This document shows positions 6,269-15,345 of a stretch of DNA of 39,564 bases, piece by piece. The position numbers and the translations under genes were made by a program. This DNA is from Chlamydiota bacterium (GTDB lineage: Bacteria > Auribacterota > Tritonobacteria > UBA1439). Under the pieces are notes generated by a model. The model was not told where the DNA came from. It did no database searches and worked only from the letters and a program-made list of their open reading frames with translations. Positions within the stretch are counted from its first letter, which is position 1, and the number at the start of each line of letters is the position of its first letter. The stretch is taken from contig JAAYCL010000033.1 in NCBI GenBank assembly GCA_012729785.1, positions 1 through 39,564 on the forward strand, given 5' to 3'.

Positions 6269-7611
6269 GGGGCCGATTCCTGATCCCGGGCGCGCGGCGC
6301 GGAGCGGGGGACGCGGGCCGGGTCCGCGTCGCACGCCATCGCCGCGAACAGGGCGACGAGGAGGTTGATGTGCAGAAACGAGCTCCCCGAGAACCTGCCC
6401 GTCCAGCTGCAGTCCACGAGGGAGAAGGCGGCGAACGCCGCGAGCGCGGCCGCCAGCCCCTCGGCCAGCCCCGGCGACGACCGCGCCCCGCGCGCGGCCG
6501 TCCGCGCCAGGACCGCCGCCCCCCAGAGCAGGGCGGCGAGCCCGGCGAGGCCGGTCTCCGCGGCGACCTGGAGCGGCAGGTTGTGCGCGTGCTCGCGGTA
6601 GCGCAGGCCCGCCCTGGTCTGCGCGGGAGGAGGCAGCGCGGCGTCCTTCTCCTCGTAGACGGCACAGGCCCGCCTGAACTCGCCGGGCCCGACCCCGAGG
6701 AGCGGGCGGGCGCGGACCATCCGCGCGGCGCTCTTCCAGACGACGAGCCGCCATGCCGCGGTGCGGTCTCGGGCCTGTCCGGTCGCGGCGAGGCGGCGCG
6801 CGACGCGGCCGCTCGGCAGCACGGCGAGCGCCATCGCCGCCGCGACGATCAGCCAGACCCACCTCCAGGAGCGGAGCAGCGCCAGGGCGGCCGCCGCCGC
6901 GACCAGGGCGAGCCAGGCCGCGCGGGAGTAGCTGTAGACGGCGCAGAGGAAGACGAGGAGCAGGGCGAGCGCCGCCCCCGTCCACGCCGAGGGGCGCGCG
7001 GGGGAGGGGAGCAGGGAGACGCCGAGGGCGAGGGCGAACGCCATGCAGAGCCCGAGCGCGTTCTTGCCGTCCCAGAGCGGGTACCGTTGGTCCACGATGC
7101 GCGTGAGCCCCGCCTGCGCGTGGTAGCCGAGATCCACGGCGGCGACCAGGACCGCCGCCGCGACGAAGGCGACCGCGACACGGCGCGGGCGCACCGCGCC
7201 GCGGAACAGGTACGAGGCGCCGTAGAAGAAGAGGGCGTAGCAGGCCGCCTCGAGGAGCGCGGCCCCCCGCTCGGAGGCGGGGCCGAACGGGGAGAGGAGG
7301 GCGGAGGCGGCGATCGAGGCGAGGAGGAGGGCGATCGGGAGGTCGAGGGGGGTGCGCACGATGTAGCGCCGCGGACGGACGACGGCGAGGGCGAGCCAGA
7401 GGCCGCAGAAGACGACGGCGATGTTCTTGGCGCTGGTGACGCTCAGGGACCCGAGCGGGGTCGCGAGCCGGAACGCGGACGGCCTCAAAAAGAGGATGAC
7501 GAGCACGGCCCAGAAGACCGCCGCGAGGAGCCGGTCGAAGGCCGCGAGGATGCGGTGTGCGCCGGTCACGGTTCGAAGGTCACAGTCCGTCGATTTCGAT
7601 CGCGCAGACAT
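6253..7611 (-). CDS. O-antigen ligase-like membrane protein (Wzy_C/WaaL)
   Basis: About 452 residues with roughly ten to twelve hydrophobic segments from residue 20 to 430. The large loop contains RPLLGVGPGEFRRA followed by HAHNLPLQVAAETG, the pattern of the PF04932 O-antigen ligase/polymerase family. These enzymes join undecaprenyl-linked glycans to lipid A-core, or polymerise or attach glycans to proteins, on the periplasmic face. Start ATG 7611, with GTG 7617 as alternative. The gene lies 34 bases after the GT2 gene and overlaps the tandem kinase start. Placement in a core-synthesis cluster favours a ligase role, but a polymerase or protein O-oligosaccharyltransferase cannot be excluded from sequence alone. 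Confidence 0.8.
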   Translation of the reverse strand: MSARSKSTDCDLRTVTGAHRILAAFDRLLAAVFWAVLVILFLRPSAFRLATPLGSLSVTSAKNIAVVFCGLWLALAVVRPRRYIVRTPLDLPIALLLASIAASALLSPFGPASERGAALLEAACYALFFYGASYLFRGAVRPRRVAVAFVAAAVLVAAVDLGYHAQAGLTRIVDQRYPLWDGKNALGLCMAFALALGVSLLPSPARPSAWTGAALALLLVFLCAVYSYSRAAWLALVAAAAALALLRSWRWVWLIVAAAMALAVLPSGRVARRLAATGQARDRTAAWRLVVWKSAARMVRARPLLGVGPGEFRRACAVYEEKDAALPPPAQTRAGLRYREHAHNLPLQVAAETGLAGLAALLWGAAVLARTAARGARSSPGLAEGLAAALAAFAAFSLVDCSWTGRFSGSSFLHINLLVALFAAMACDADPARVPRSAPRARDQESAPCPRS

Positions 7612-7645
7612 CCGCACGCTCCTGTGCGCACTCGCCCGTCCCCCC

Positions 7646-8626
7646 TCACTCCCAGAGCGAGAAGAGGAACCAGAACAGATCCCGCCTGATGAAGGTGCAG
7701 TAGGCGACGAAGAGCGCCTGCTTCTCCGCGGCCCCGGCCCGTTTCCCGGGCCTCAGGCGGTAGAGCCCGGCCTTGAGCCCCGCCCGCGCGGCGTCGACGC
7801 AGATGCCGAGGGCGAAGAGCGGGCGGAAGGCGAGCTCGAAGAGGGCGGCGCGGACTCCTCCCTCGTGCTTCCGGAAGTAGCGGAGCAGGCTGCGCGCCCC
7901 GGGAAGGATGACGCCGGCCCTGTTCTGCCGGCGGCTCCTCCCGCCGTAGTGCGTGACGACCGCCTCGGGGCGCAGGACGATGCGCCAGCCCGCGTCCTTG
8001 ATCCTCCGGCACAGATCCACCTCCTCGAAGAAGATGAAATACCCCTCGTCGAGGAGCCCGACGCGGTCGAGGGCGCTTCTGCGGAGGAAGAGGGCGGCGC
8101 CCGAGGGCTGGTCCACCTCGACCGCCTTGTCGAAACGCTCCCCGCGCATCTTCACCCGTTCGTAGGCCCGGCGGAAGAACCCGAGGCGGCCGAGCACCGT
8201 CTTGGAGGCGAAGGCGAAGGCGAAGGTCGGAAAGCGCCGCGCCGCGTGCTGGATGCTCCCGTCCTCGTTGAGGAGGAGCGGGCCGCAGGCGCCGACGCCG
8301 GGCTCGGCGTCCATGAAGGCGGCGAGCCGCTCGAGCGCCCCCTCGTGCACCTTCGTGTCCGGGTTGAGGAGGAGCGCGTAGCGCCCCGAGGCGAGGCGCA
8401 GCGCCTGGTTGTTGGCGGCGGCGAAGCCGCGGTTGGCGGTGTTGGCGATCAGCCGGACCCGCGGGAACTCTTCGCGGACGAGGGCGGCGGAGCCGTCGCG
8501 GGAGGCGTTGTCCACGACGAAGATCTCGACGGAGAGGCGCCCCGCGCCCGCCGGAATCGAGGAGAGGCAGCCGCGCAGGTACCGCGCCGAGTTCCAGCCC
8601 ACCACCACGACGGAGAGGTCGGTCAC
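7646..8626 (-). CDS. Family 2 glycosyltransferase, rhamnosyltransferase-like
   Basis: 326 residues from GTG 8626, which is preceded by AAGGGGG at good spacing and overlaps the upstream stop by four bases (GTGA). GT2 (GT-A fold) features: LSVVVVGWNSARYLRGCL at the N-terminus, FVVDNASRDGS, LLLNPDTKV as the metal-binding DXD equivalent, and FFEEVDLCRRIKDAGW near residues 215-230, the WbbL-type ED motif followed by THYGG. It probably adds a deoxysugar or hexose to the core or a glycan precursor in the cytoplasm. The basic, hydrophobic C-terminus suggests membrane association. The sugar cannot be determined. Confidence 0.87.
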   Translation of the reverse strand: MTDLSVVVVGWNSARYLRGCLSSIPAGAGRLSVEIFVVDNASRDGSAALVREEFPRVRLIANTANRGFAAANNQALRLASGRYALLLNPDTKVHEGALERLAAFMDAEPGVGACGPLLLNEDGSIQHAARRFPTFAFAFASKTVLGRLGFFRRAYERVKMRGERFDKAVEVDQPSGAALFLRRSALDRVGLLDEGYFIFFEEVDLCRRIKDAGWRIVLRPEAVVTHYGGRSRRQNRAGVILPGARSLLRYFRKHEGGVRAALFELAFRPLFALGICVDAARAGLKAGLYRLRPGKRAGAAEKQALFVAYCTFIRRDLFWFLFSLWE

Positions 8627-9633
8627 GAGGCCCCCTTGCCGCAGAGATCCGAGAGGATGGCGAGGAGCCGCGGCGCGTGCGCCGCGAGCGAGTAGCGTTG
8701 CTCGACCGTCTCGCGCCCCCGGGCGGAGACGGCCTGCCGCACGGCGGGGTCGCGGAGGAGGCGTTCCAGGGCGCCTTCCCACTCCGCGGGGGAGGAGGCG
8801 AGGAAGCCGTTGCGTCCGTTGGTGATGATCGTCGAGATCACGCCCACCGGCGCGCAGACGGCGGGGACGCCGCACGCCATGTAGACCAGCGCCTTCAGGG
8901 CGCACTTCCCGCGGGCCCACGGGGTGTCGGGCAGCGGCATCAGGCCGATGTCGAAGCCGGAGAACTCGGCCACCTCGTCCGCGGCGCTCCAGCGGGAGAA
9001 CTCGCTGCGCACCGCCGCGTGCCCCGCGAAATCGATGCCGTCCGCGGTGTCGCTCACGACGCGGAGGGTGAACGGCACGCGCCGGGCGAGCCGGTCGAGG
9101 ACCGGCAGCAGTTCGTTCAGGTAAGGGTTGGTGCTCCGGCTCCCGCTCCAGCCGACGACGGGGGGGGCGTGCGCGGCCCGCGCGGCCGGTCGGTAGCGCT
9201 CCGTGTCGACCACGGTCGGAAAACAGAAGACCCGCGCGGAGTGCCGCGCCGCCATGCCGCGGAGCGTCTCGTTGCCCGCGAGCACCAGGTCGCTCATTCG
9301 GACCATCCCGCGGAAGCGGCGCATCCTGGCGCGGTGGGGGGAGGCCGTTCGGCCGTCTTCGCGGTAGATCACCGCGTCGTCGACGTCGTAGACGAGACGA
9401 CGCGCCGCGCGCCGGAGGATGAACCGGTCGAGCGGGCGCAAAAGCTTCTTCTGGACGACGACGACGTCGTAGCCGCCGAGGCTGCGGAGGAGCCGGATCC
9501 GCCTGAACCCCGCGGGGGGGATGCGGAGCGGCGTGCAGGCGGCGCCGTGCCGCTCGAGGTAGGGGATGAACTGCGCCGCCCGGAACCGGAAGCTCGGCTT
9601 CTCGAAACGCGTGGTCAGGAACGCGATGTGCAT
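8623..9633 (-). CDS. Family 4 (GT-B) glycosyltransferase
   Basis: 336 residues. It starts MHIAFLTTRFEKPSFRFRA, a typical GT-B N-terminal strand. The C-terminal domain has VVGWSGSRSTNPYL, then FDIGLMPLPDTPWARGKCALKALVYMACGVPAVCAPVG. This last block is the GT4 nucleotide-sugar binding region, with Lys and Ala-rich helix in place of the classical E-x7-E. It likely adds a hexose during LPS core or surface-glycan synthesis. It sits between a SAM methyltransferase and a GT2 gene and overlaps the latter by four bases. Donor and acceptor are unknown. Confidence 0.83.
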   Translation of the reverse strand: MHIAFLTTRFEKPSFRFRAAQFIPYLERHGAACTPLRIPPAGFRRIRLLRSLGGYDVVVVQKKLLRPLDRFILRRAARRLVYDVDDAVIYREDGRTASPHRARMRRFRGMVRMSDLVLAGNETLRGMAARHSARVFCFPTVVDTERYRPAARAAHAPPVVGWSGSRSTNPYLNELLPVLDRLARRVPFTLRVVSDTADGIDFAGHAAVRSEFSRWSAADEVAEFSGFDIGLMPLPDTPWARGKCALKALVYMACGVPAVCAPVGVISTIITNGRNGFLASSPAEWEGALERLLRDPAVRQAVSARGRETVEQRYSLAAHAPRLLAILSDLCGKGAS

Positions 9634-9664
9634 GGGGACCCCGCTCTTGCGCCCGCCCGGGGCG

Positions 9665-10330
9665 CTACTCCCTCTCCGCGACGACGAGGATCGACTTCGC
9701 GAAGTCGACGCAGAGGTACTTGTGCAGGGGGGCGGCGACCCAGATTCTGAAGAGTCTCCGGAAGAAGGCGTCGTTGTAGATCCTGAAGATCTTCTTTACC
9801 TTGAAGCCGAGCGAGATGAGGATCCCGCCGATCTCGTCGTAGCGGTACGTCACCTTGTGGGAGTACTCCCACAAGCGGTTCGGGTGGAAGGCGTTGGGGG
9901 TCGTCAGGATCAGCTTCCCCCCGGGGAGGAGCAGCTCGTGGATGGCGCTGAGGAGCTGGACGCCGTCCTCGAACGACAGATGCTCGATGACCTCGAAGAG
10001 GAAGACCACGTTGAACCGCTCCTTGATCTCGTCGAGCGAATAGAAATCCTGCTTCGTCTCGCGGTCGATGTCCATGCTCTTGTAGGAGAGCCGGTAGCCG
10101 CAGACGTCCATCAACCGCTGCCGGAGCTCGCGCGTCGACGAGCCGATGTCGAGGATCGAGTCGCCGTCCCGGATCTCCTCGAGGACGACCTCGAGGTGCT
10201 TCTTGCGCACCCCGAGGTCCCAGAAGTCGGGGAATTTGCTCTGGATCTCCCGCCGGGTCTTGTACAGGGTGCTCCAGCTCGTCTTGAGCCGTGTAAGGGG
10301 GTCGCCGCAGGCGCTGCGCGTGTCGTTCAC
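9665..10330 (-). CDS. Class I SAM-dependent methyltransferase
   Basis: 221 residues from GTG 10330, whose GTGA overlaps the stop of the upstream kinase; GGAGGGAAG precedes it closely. Motif I is ILDIGSSTRE (about 59-68). Later motifs are VVFLFEVIEHLSFEDGVQLL and LLPGGKLILTTPNAFHPNRLWEYSH, typical of the Methyltransf_11/23 group acting on sugars or small molecules. A basic, aromatic C-terminus (FFRRLFRIWVAAPLHKYL) may contact membrane-bound substrate. Within a core-glycan operon, O-methylation of a sugar or chain termination is a reasonable inference, but the substrate is not shown. Confidence 0.82.
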   Translation of the reverse strand: MNDTRSACGDPLTRLKTSWSTLYKTRREIQSKFPDFWDLGVRKKHLEVVLEEIRDGDSILDIGSSTRELRQRLMDVCGYRLSYKSMDIDRETKQDFYSLDEIKERFNVVFLFEVIEHLSFEDGVQLLSAIHELLLPGGKLILTTPNAFHPNRLWEYSHKVTYRYDEIGGILISLGFKVKKIFRIYNDAFFRRLFRIWVAAPLHKYLCVDFAKSILVVAERE

Positions 10331-11211
10331 CTTCCCTCCGCGGCGAGCGCCTCGCGCGCCCGCTTGTTCGCGTCGTGCCGCCGTATCCGCTCCGTTTTCC
10401 GCGCGATCCTCCGCGCGAGACGCCTCCCCGCCGCGCCCGACCGGCGTCTGCCGAGGTAGGCGAGGAGGAAACGCATCCGATCCGCCCTCGTCACCGCGGG
10501 GGAGGGGGCGGAATAGTTCAACGCCGCGAGGTCCTTGACCGCGCGGCGGCGGTGCCCCGGGCCGCCCCGCGTCACCCGCTGCAGGTCGATGAGGGTCAGG
10601 CCCCCGTCCGACCGCAAAAACAGGTGGCACAGGTAGAAATCCCGGTGCGTGAAGCCGGCCCCGTGCATCAGGCGCGCGCACCGCGCCAGGGAAAGAAGTA
10701 TACACCTCTTTTCGCGAAAATGCCCCCGAAAAGAGGCGGCGAAATCCTCGAGGCGCGTCCCCGACACCCCCTCGGTCGCGATGAAGGAGCCGCCGAGCCA
10801 GGGGAAACGCCGGCGCTCGCCGAGGGCCACCGGGGCCATCGTGTCGAGGCCGGCGCGGCGGAGCGCCGCGATCGCCTCCCACTCGCGCCGCGCCGCGGAG
10901 CGCGGGGCCTTCCTGGCGAAAAGATCCCCGAGCGCCTCGCGAAGCGGGGTGCGGAGGTGCTGCTTGAGGTAGAGCAGCGGGGCCGGGGCGGCGGGCGGCG
11001 TCTCCGGCGTCCCCTGCGCCGCGGAGGCCCCCTCCGGGGGGGGCGCGGAAAAGACGACGCGCGCGATCCTCCGCCGGCGCTTCTCCCTCGCGGGGCCGTC
11101 CCCGGCAAAGTTGATCAGGGCGCTGTACGAATCGAGGCCGCGGGCGCGCAGCGCGGGCAGCCAGCGCGGGTCGATGCGCACCGTCCCCCGTTCGTCAGCG
11201 CGCGATTCCAC
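10327..11211 (-). CDS. waaP: WaaP-like LPS core heptose kinase
   Basis: 294 residues from GTG 11211, preceded by GGAGGAG and overlapping the waaG-like gene by 17 bases. The catalytic loop HRDFYLCHLFL (189-199) closely matches the HRD-x-Y-x-CH signature of E. coli WaaP. The ATP-site Lys is Lys83 in YLKQH and the metal-binding Asp is Asp209 in LIDLQR. WaaP phosphorylates heptose I of the inner core, which crosslinks LPS through divalent cations and stabilises the outer membrane. The waaG-waaP pairing is the classical order. An Ala/Pro-rich insertion (about 56-78) is unusual. Residues 1-45 correspond to the WaaP N-terminal region around the FAGD motif. Confidence 0.87.
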   Translation of the reverse strand: MESRADERGTVRIDPRWLPALRARGLDSYSALINFAGDGPAREKRRRRIARVVFSAPPPEGASAAQGTPETPPAAPAPLLYLKQHLRTPLREALGDLFARKAPRSAARREWEAIAALRRAGLDTMAPVALGERRRFPWLGGSFIATEGVSGTRLEDFAASFRGHFREKRCILLSLARCARLMHGAGFTHRDFYLCHLFLRSDGGLTLIDLQRVTRGGPGHRRRAVKDLAALNYSAPSPAVTRADRMRFLLAYLGRRRSGAAGRRLARRIARKTERIRRHDANKRAREALAAEGR

Positions 11212-12346
11212 GGCGCTCCTCCATCGCCAGGCGGTAGACGGCGAGGGTCGCCTCCGCGTTGGCTTCGACGGTGTAGGCCAGCGACTTCCTGCGCGCCGCC
11301 TCCGCCATCCGCGCACGCGTTTCTTCCCGGGCGAGGGCGGCCATCGGCCCGGCGAACGCCGCGGCGTTTCGCGGGTCGGCGACGACGAAGCCGTCCAGGC
11401 CCTCCCCGACGATCTCGGAGGCCCCGTTCATCGCGGTCGTGACGACCGGGAGGCCGCACGCCATCGCCTCGAGGCAGACGTTCGCGAACGGGTCGTAGCG
11501 GGTCGGGAGGACGAGGTAGTCGGCGGCGCCGTAGTACGGGCGGATGTCGGCGAGGTGCCCGAGGAAGCGGATGCGCGCCGCCGCGCCGAGCCCGCGGGCG
11601 AGGGAGGCGAAGCGGTCCGTGCCCCCCCTCCCCGCCACGAGGAGGTGCGTCCGGCGGTTCGCCGGGACGGCGGCGGCGCGGAGGGCGGTCTCGAGCCCCT
11701 TGCGGACCGGGTTGTGGGAGGCGAACAGGGCCACAGACGCCCCCGCGGGGATCCCGAGCTCCGCGAGGACCCGGGCGCGGTGTAGCGCGCGGAGGCGGGG
11801 GTGGAACATACCGTGGTCGACGCCGTTGTAGACCACCGACACCCGGCCCGGGGGGTACGGGTAGCGGGCGAGGAGCTGGTCTCGGCAGAGGCGCGAGTTG
11901 GCGATGACGCGGCCGCAGAGGCGCGGGTCGAAGATCCGCCTCTCCAGGTGCAGCGCGAGCCAGGTGAACGGGCGCGTGTAGGCGACCAGGCGGCCGGCGG
12001 CGGTGTCCGCCTTCTCCCGGAGCCAGACCCGGTGGATCCCCCCGCCCATCCGGTAGACGTCGAGCGGGTAGAAGCGGGTGAGGCCGCTCACGACGTCCCA
12101 CCCCCCCCCGGCGAGCATTCGGCGCGCGCGCCGGATGAACAGGACGGTTTTCAGCGAGGGCCCCGCCGCGGCGGGAACGGGCACACGGTGGAAGACGAAG
12201 CCGCCCCCCTCCGCCATTTCGCCGCGCGCGGCGAAGACGTGCAGGTCGTGCCCCCCCGCCGCGAGGGCGCCGAGCAGGCGCGACAGGTACCGTTCCTGCC
12301 CCCCGCGGGAAGGGGCGTAGTCGGAGATGAGGAAGGCGATTTTCAT
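11195..12346 (-). CDS. WaaG-like core glucosyltransferase (GT4)
   Basis: 383 residues. It begins MKIAFLISDYAPSRGGQERYLSRL, with the GGQE/GGxE motif of WaaG-type enzymes. The C-terminal half has VSVVYNGVDHGMFHP, ALFASHNPVRKGLETAL and YLVLPTRYDPFANVCLEAMACGLPVVTT; the last carries the E-x7-E-type donor-binding region (DPFANVCLEAMACG). WaaG adds glucose to heptose II of the inner core from UDP-glucose on the cytoplasmic side. Immediate linkage to a waaP-like kinase supports the assignment. The donor could be another hexose, so the gene symbol is left open. Start ATG 12346; the end overlaps the kinase start. Confidence 0.82.
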   Translation of the reverse strand: MKIAFLISDYAPSRGGQERYLSRLLGALAAGGHDLHVFAARGEMAEGGGFVFHRVPVPAAAGPSLKTVLFIRRARRMLAGGGWDVVSGLTRFYPLDVYRMGGGIHRVWLREKADTAAGRLVAYTRPFTWLALHLERRIFDPRLCGRVIANSRLCRDQLLARYPYPPGRVSVVYNGVDHGMFHPRLRALHRARVLAELGIPAGASVALFASHNPVRKGLETALRAAAVPANRRTHLLVAGRGGTDRFASLARGLGAAARIRFLGHLADIRPYYGAADYLVLPTRYDPFANVCLEAMACGLPVVTTAMNGASEIVGEGLDGFVVADPRNAAAFAGPMAALAREETRARMAEAARRKSLAYTVEANAEATLAVYRLAMEERRGIAR

Positions 12347-12367
12347 CTGAGCCGTATGACGCGCGAT

Positions 12368-13465
12368 TCAGCCCCTTGGAGGCAGCAGGTCCCTGACGGC
12401 GGCGAAGACCTCCTCCGCGGCGACGGCCGTCATGCAGCGGTGGTCCGCGGGGCAGCGCCGCTTCAGGCACGGGGCGCAGGAGGTCTCCCGCCTGACGATC
12501 GTCGCCCGGTTCGAGAGCGGGCCCGTGGCGACGGGGTCCGTCGGGCCGACAACCGCCACGACCGGCGTCCCGACGGCGGCGGCCAGGTGCATCGGCCCGG
12601 TGTCGTTGCTCACGAAGACCGCGCAGCGCGCCGCGAGGGCCGCCAGCTGCGCCACTGTCGTCTCGCCCGCGACGTTGATCCCGTCCGGGCCGAGCGGGGC
12701 GCAGACGGCCCCGGCGCGCTCCCGTTCCGCCGCCCCCCCCACCGCGAGGATCGCGGCGCCGAGACGGTCGCGCAGGAGGCGGGCGAGGGAGGCGAACCGC
12801 TCCTGCGGCCAGCACTTCGCCTCGCCGTAGGTCGCGCCCGCGTTCAGCCCGACGACCGTCCGCCCCGGGGCGACCCCCCGCGCCCGGAGCAGGGCGTCGG
12901 CCTGTTCGAGGAGGGAAGCGGGCAGGCCGAGCGACGGGCGGGGATCCGCCTCGACCGCACCGAGCGTCCGCACGAGCGCGAGGTAGCGGTGCACCTGGTG
13001 CCCCTCGAAGGCGGACGCCGCCCCCTCCCCCGCCTCGCCGCGGCGCGCGTGCCCGCCGTGATTGCGCGGATCGGCAAGCCGTTTCCCGCGCGGAACCGGG
13101 ACGGGGGAGGTGAGGAGGAGACCGCGCCCGTCCGTCGCGTAGCCGACGCGCCTGCGGACCCCGCCGAGGAAAAAGAGGAGCGCGGAGGAGAACGAGTTCG
13201 GGAGGAGGACGCCCAGGTCGTACCGGTCGCGCCTGAGTGCGGCGATGAGCGTTCGCGCCCCCCGCAGGCCCGCGGGCCTCGGCACGGGCACGACCCTGTC
13301 CGCGGAGCCCTCGAGTTCCCAGAGGCAGGCGAGGTTCGCGGGGGCGAGCATCGTGATCGGCGAGCCCGGGAAGAGGGCCCGGAGCGCCCGCACCGCCGGG
13401 ATGGCGATCACCGAGTCGCCCAGCCAGTTCGTTCCCCTGACCGCGATCCGGACGGTTTCGCTCAT
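12368..13465 (-). CDS. waaF: ADP-heptose:LPS heptosyltransferase II (WaaF-like)
   Basis: 365 residues from ATG 13465, with GGAGGAG two bases upstream and an ATGA overlap with the acyltransferase before it. GT9 features: IAVRGTNWLGDSVIAIPAVRAL, the N-terminal WaaF signature with the catalytic-type Asp; VVGLNAGATYGEAKCWP; and CAVFVSNDTGPMHLAAAVGTPVVAVVGPTDP. It adds the second L-glycero-D-manno-heptose to the inner core. The Cys-rich tail CAPCLKRRCPADHRCM resembles that of the paralogue at 2977-4029, suggesting a shared metal- or disulfide-type feature. It is a closer match to WaaF than the paralogue is. Confidence 0.88.
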   Translation of the reverse strand: MSETVRIAVRGTNWLGDSVIAIPAVRALRALFPGSPITMLAPANLACLWELEGSADRVVPVPRPAGLRGARTLIAALRRDRYDLGVLLPNSFSSALLFFLGGVRRRVGYATDGRGLLLTSPVPVPRGKRLADPRNHGGHARRGEAGEGAASAFEGHQVHRYLALVRTLGAVEADPRPSLGLPASLLEQADALLRARGVAPGRTVVGLNAGATYGEAKCWPQERFASLARLLRDRLGAAILAVGGAAERERAGAVCAPLGPDGINVAGETTVAQLAALAARCAVFVSNDTGPMHLAAAVGTPVVAVVGPTDPVATGPLSNRATIVRRETSCAPCLKRRCPADHRCMTAVAAEEVFAAVRDLLPPRG

Positions 13466-14373
13466 AGCTCCTCCGGCCGCTTCTTTTTCCGCCAGCGGCG
13501 CGCCATCCAGAGCCACAGGTCGGGGCGCCGGCGGACCCACCCCTCGAGCACCCGGTTCATCCGGGCGCACCCCTCGGCGATGTCGGCTTTCCGGTCGCCG
13601 GTGTCGGGGATCTCGATCGGGTCGCAGGCGTGGACCTCGTGGCGGCTGTACCCGACGCGCACGTCGAAGACCGGGACGATCGAGGCGCCGGTCTTCATCG
13701 CCAGCACGACGGCCGAGGGGGTCGTGGAGACCGGCCGGCCGAAGAACGGGGCGAACGGGGCGAAACGCCCCGCGTACTGGTCCGAGAGGATGGCCACGCA
13801 GTAGTTGCGGCCGAGAAGGTCGATAATGTCCTGCGCCACCCACTTCTTCTTGATCGGCATCAGGTTGCACATCGAGCGCCGCCGCTCGATCTCCCGGTAG
13901 ATGAGGGAGTTCCGGAACGGCCTGCCCACCGCCGCGACCGGTCCCATCAGGGGGGCGTCGCTCAGGGCCATGAACTCCCAGTTCCCGTAGTGGGAGACGA
14001 GGAAGATGAGCCCCTTCCCCTTCGCCCGCACCGCCCGGATCGCCTCCCCGTTGATGAGTTCTATGTCGGGCCCGCCGCGGCGCCTGATCTTCGGGGTGAG
14101 CATGAACTCGGTCATCGTGAGGAAGAGGTTCCTGAAGGAACCGCGCGCGATGCGGCGCTTCTCCGCGACGGTCTTCGCATCCCCGTACGCGAGGTCGAGG
14201 TTCGCCAGGGCCACCCGCCTGTAGCGGCTGTTCGGCAGGAAGGCGAGCCGGGAGAGGCCGGCGGCGATCCGGTAGACGAGCCCCTCGGGCAGGAGCTGGA
14301 GAGCCCCGCAGAACGCCTTGAGCAGGAGCCAGGCCGGGTAGTGCCGCCAGGGGACGCGTGCTTCCTCGCTCAT
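13462..14373 (-). CDS. LpxL/HtrB-type lipid A acyltransferase (second copy)
   Basis: 303 residues from ATG 14373, preceded by AAGGAGG and overlapping the CPBP stop (ATGA). Catalytic HYGNWE is at 128-133; SDQYAGRFAPFAPFFGRP and KTGASIVPVFDVR follow, and the C-terminus has RRPDLWLWMARRW. It shares only family-level similarity with the copy at 1971-2987, so different acyl chains or positions on Kdo2-lipid A are likely. One copy could instead acylate another membrane glycolipid. Located between waaF and the CPBP gene. Confidence 0.88.
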   Translation of the reverse strand: MSEEARVPWRHYPAWLLLKAFCGALQLLPEGLVYRIAAGLSRLAFLPNSRYRRVALANLDLAYGDAKTVAEKRRIARGSFRNLFLTMTEFMLTPKIRRRGGPDIELINGEAIRAVRAKGKGLIFLVSHYGNWEFMALSDAPLMGPVAAVGRPFRNSLIYREIERRRSMCNLMPIKKKWVAQDIIDLLGRNYCVAILSDQYAGRFAPFAPFFGRPVSTTPSAVVLAMKTGASIVPVFDVRVGYSRHEVHACDPIEIPDTGDRKADIAEGCARMNRVLEGWVRRRPDLWLWMARRWRKKKRPEEL

Positions 14374-15296
14374 GCCGCGCCTCCTTCTTCGCGCCCGCGC
14401 GGGCGGGGGGCGGGATGCGCCCGTCGCATCGCCCAGAGCAGGCCGAGGAGCACGATCCAGCCGAAGACGCCGGTGACCACCCGCCCGTCGCCGAAGAACC
14501 AGGGGGCCACCCCCTTCGCCCGGTTCAGGAGGAGCCCCTCCGCCTTGATGCCGAAGACGCAGCCCGCGTGCAGCCCCATCGCGAGGTAGAGCGAGCCGGT
14601 CCTGAGGACCGACGCGCCGAGCAGCAGGCCGAAGAGGAAGAGGCCGACGAAGCCCGGGAGCACCTCCGCCGGGGAGCAGAGCGGCGCGAAGAAGTACGCC
14701 AGCGCCTTGAAGCCGAGGAGCGGGTCGAAGGCGGCGGGCGCCGGCATATCCGAGGCGTTGAAGAAGTGCACGATCGCGAAGAAGGCGCTCATCGCGACGA
14801 CGGAGACGGCGGCGGGGAGGGTGCGGAGGCACGCCTGCAGCACGAATCCCCTGAAAAAGATCTCCTCGATGATCGCCACCACCACCCCCGTGAGAAACGC
14901 CTTCCCGACTTCGAACAGGAGCTCGCCTGAACCGGAGAAGTAGAGCCCGGGGATGCGCGCGCCGTATCGGGCCATCACGAGCAGCATCGCGGCGAGCGCC
15001 CCCGCGCCCGCGAGCCACCCGCGCAGGAAGAGGGGGGCGGGCCCGTCGGCGCCCCGCAACCCCACCGAGGCCAGCGAGACGATCTCGAGGCGGCGGCGCC
15101 AGGCGACGAGGAAGAGGACGCTGACGATGAGGACGACCCGGCGCATCACGCGGTCGAACGGGAAGTCGAGCGCTTCGTCGAGGGCCGGGCAGGCGCCGCG
15201 GATCAGGTCGATGCCGAGCGCCGCCCACGGCGCGACGATGCAGCTCGCCAGCAGCGAGAGGAGCAGCACGACGGCGAGACGCTGGTATGGTTGCAT
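14370..15296 (-). CDS. CPBP-family intramembrane metalloprotease
   Basis: 308 residues, strongly hydrophobic, about eight membrane segments. PF02517 motifs: IIEEIFFRGFVLQA (Glu144-Glu145 and Arg149), then FFAIVHFF (His177) and MGLHAGCVF (third motif His). Known members (Rce1, Abi/CAAX-like) are intramembrane glutamate-type proteases that process prenylated proteins or bacteriocin/immunity peptides. Inside this operon, between lpxA and an LpxL-like acyltransferase, it might control an envelope protein, but no substrate is evident. The start ATG 15296 follows a 49-base gap from lpxA. Confidence 0.85.
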   Translation of the reverse strand: MQPYQRLAVVLLLSLLASCIVAPWAALGIDLIRGACPALDEALDFPFDRVMRRVVLIVSVLFLVAWRRRLEIVSLASVGLRGADGPAPLFLRGWLAGAGALAAMLLVMARYGARIPGLYFSGSGELLFEVGKAFLTGVVVAIIEEIFFRGFVLQACLRTLPAAVSVVAMSAFFAIVHFFNASDMPAPAAFDPLLGFKALAYFFAPLCSPAEVLPGFVGLFLFGLLLGASVLRTGSLYLAMGLHAGCVFGIKAEGLLLNRAKGVAPWFFGDGRVVTGVFGWIVLLGLLWAMRRAHPAPRPRGREEGGAA

Positions 15297-15345
15297 AGCA
15301 GGGGATGCGCGCGCCCGGGCGATCGCCTCCCCGGGCCGGCGGGGC

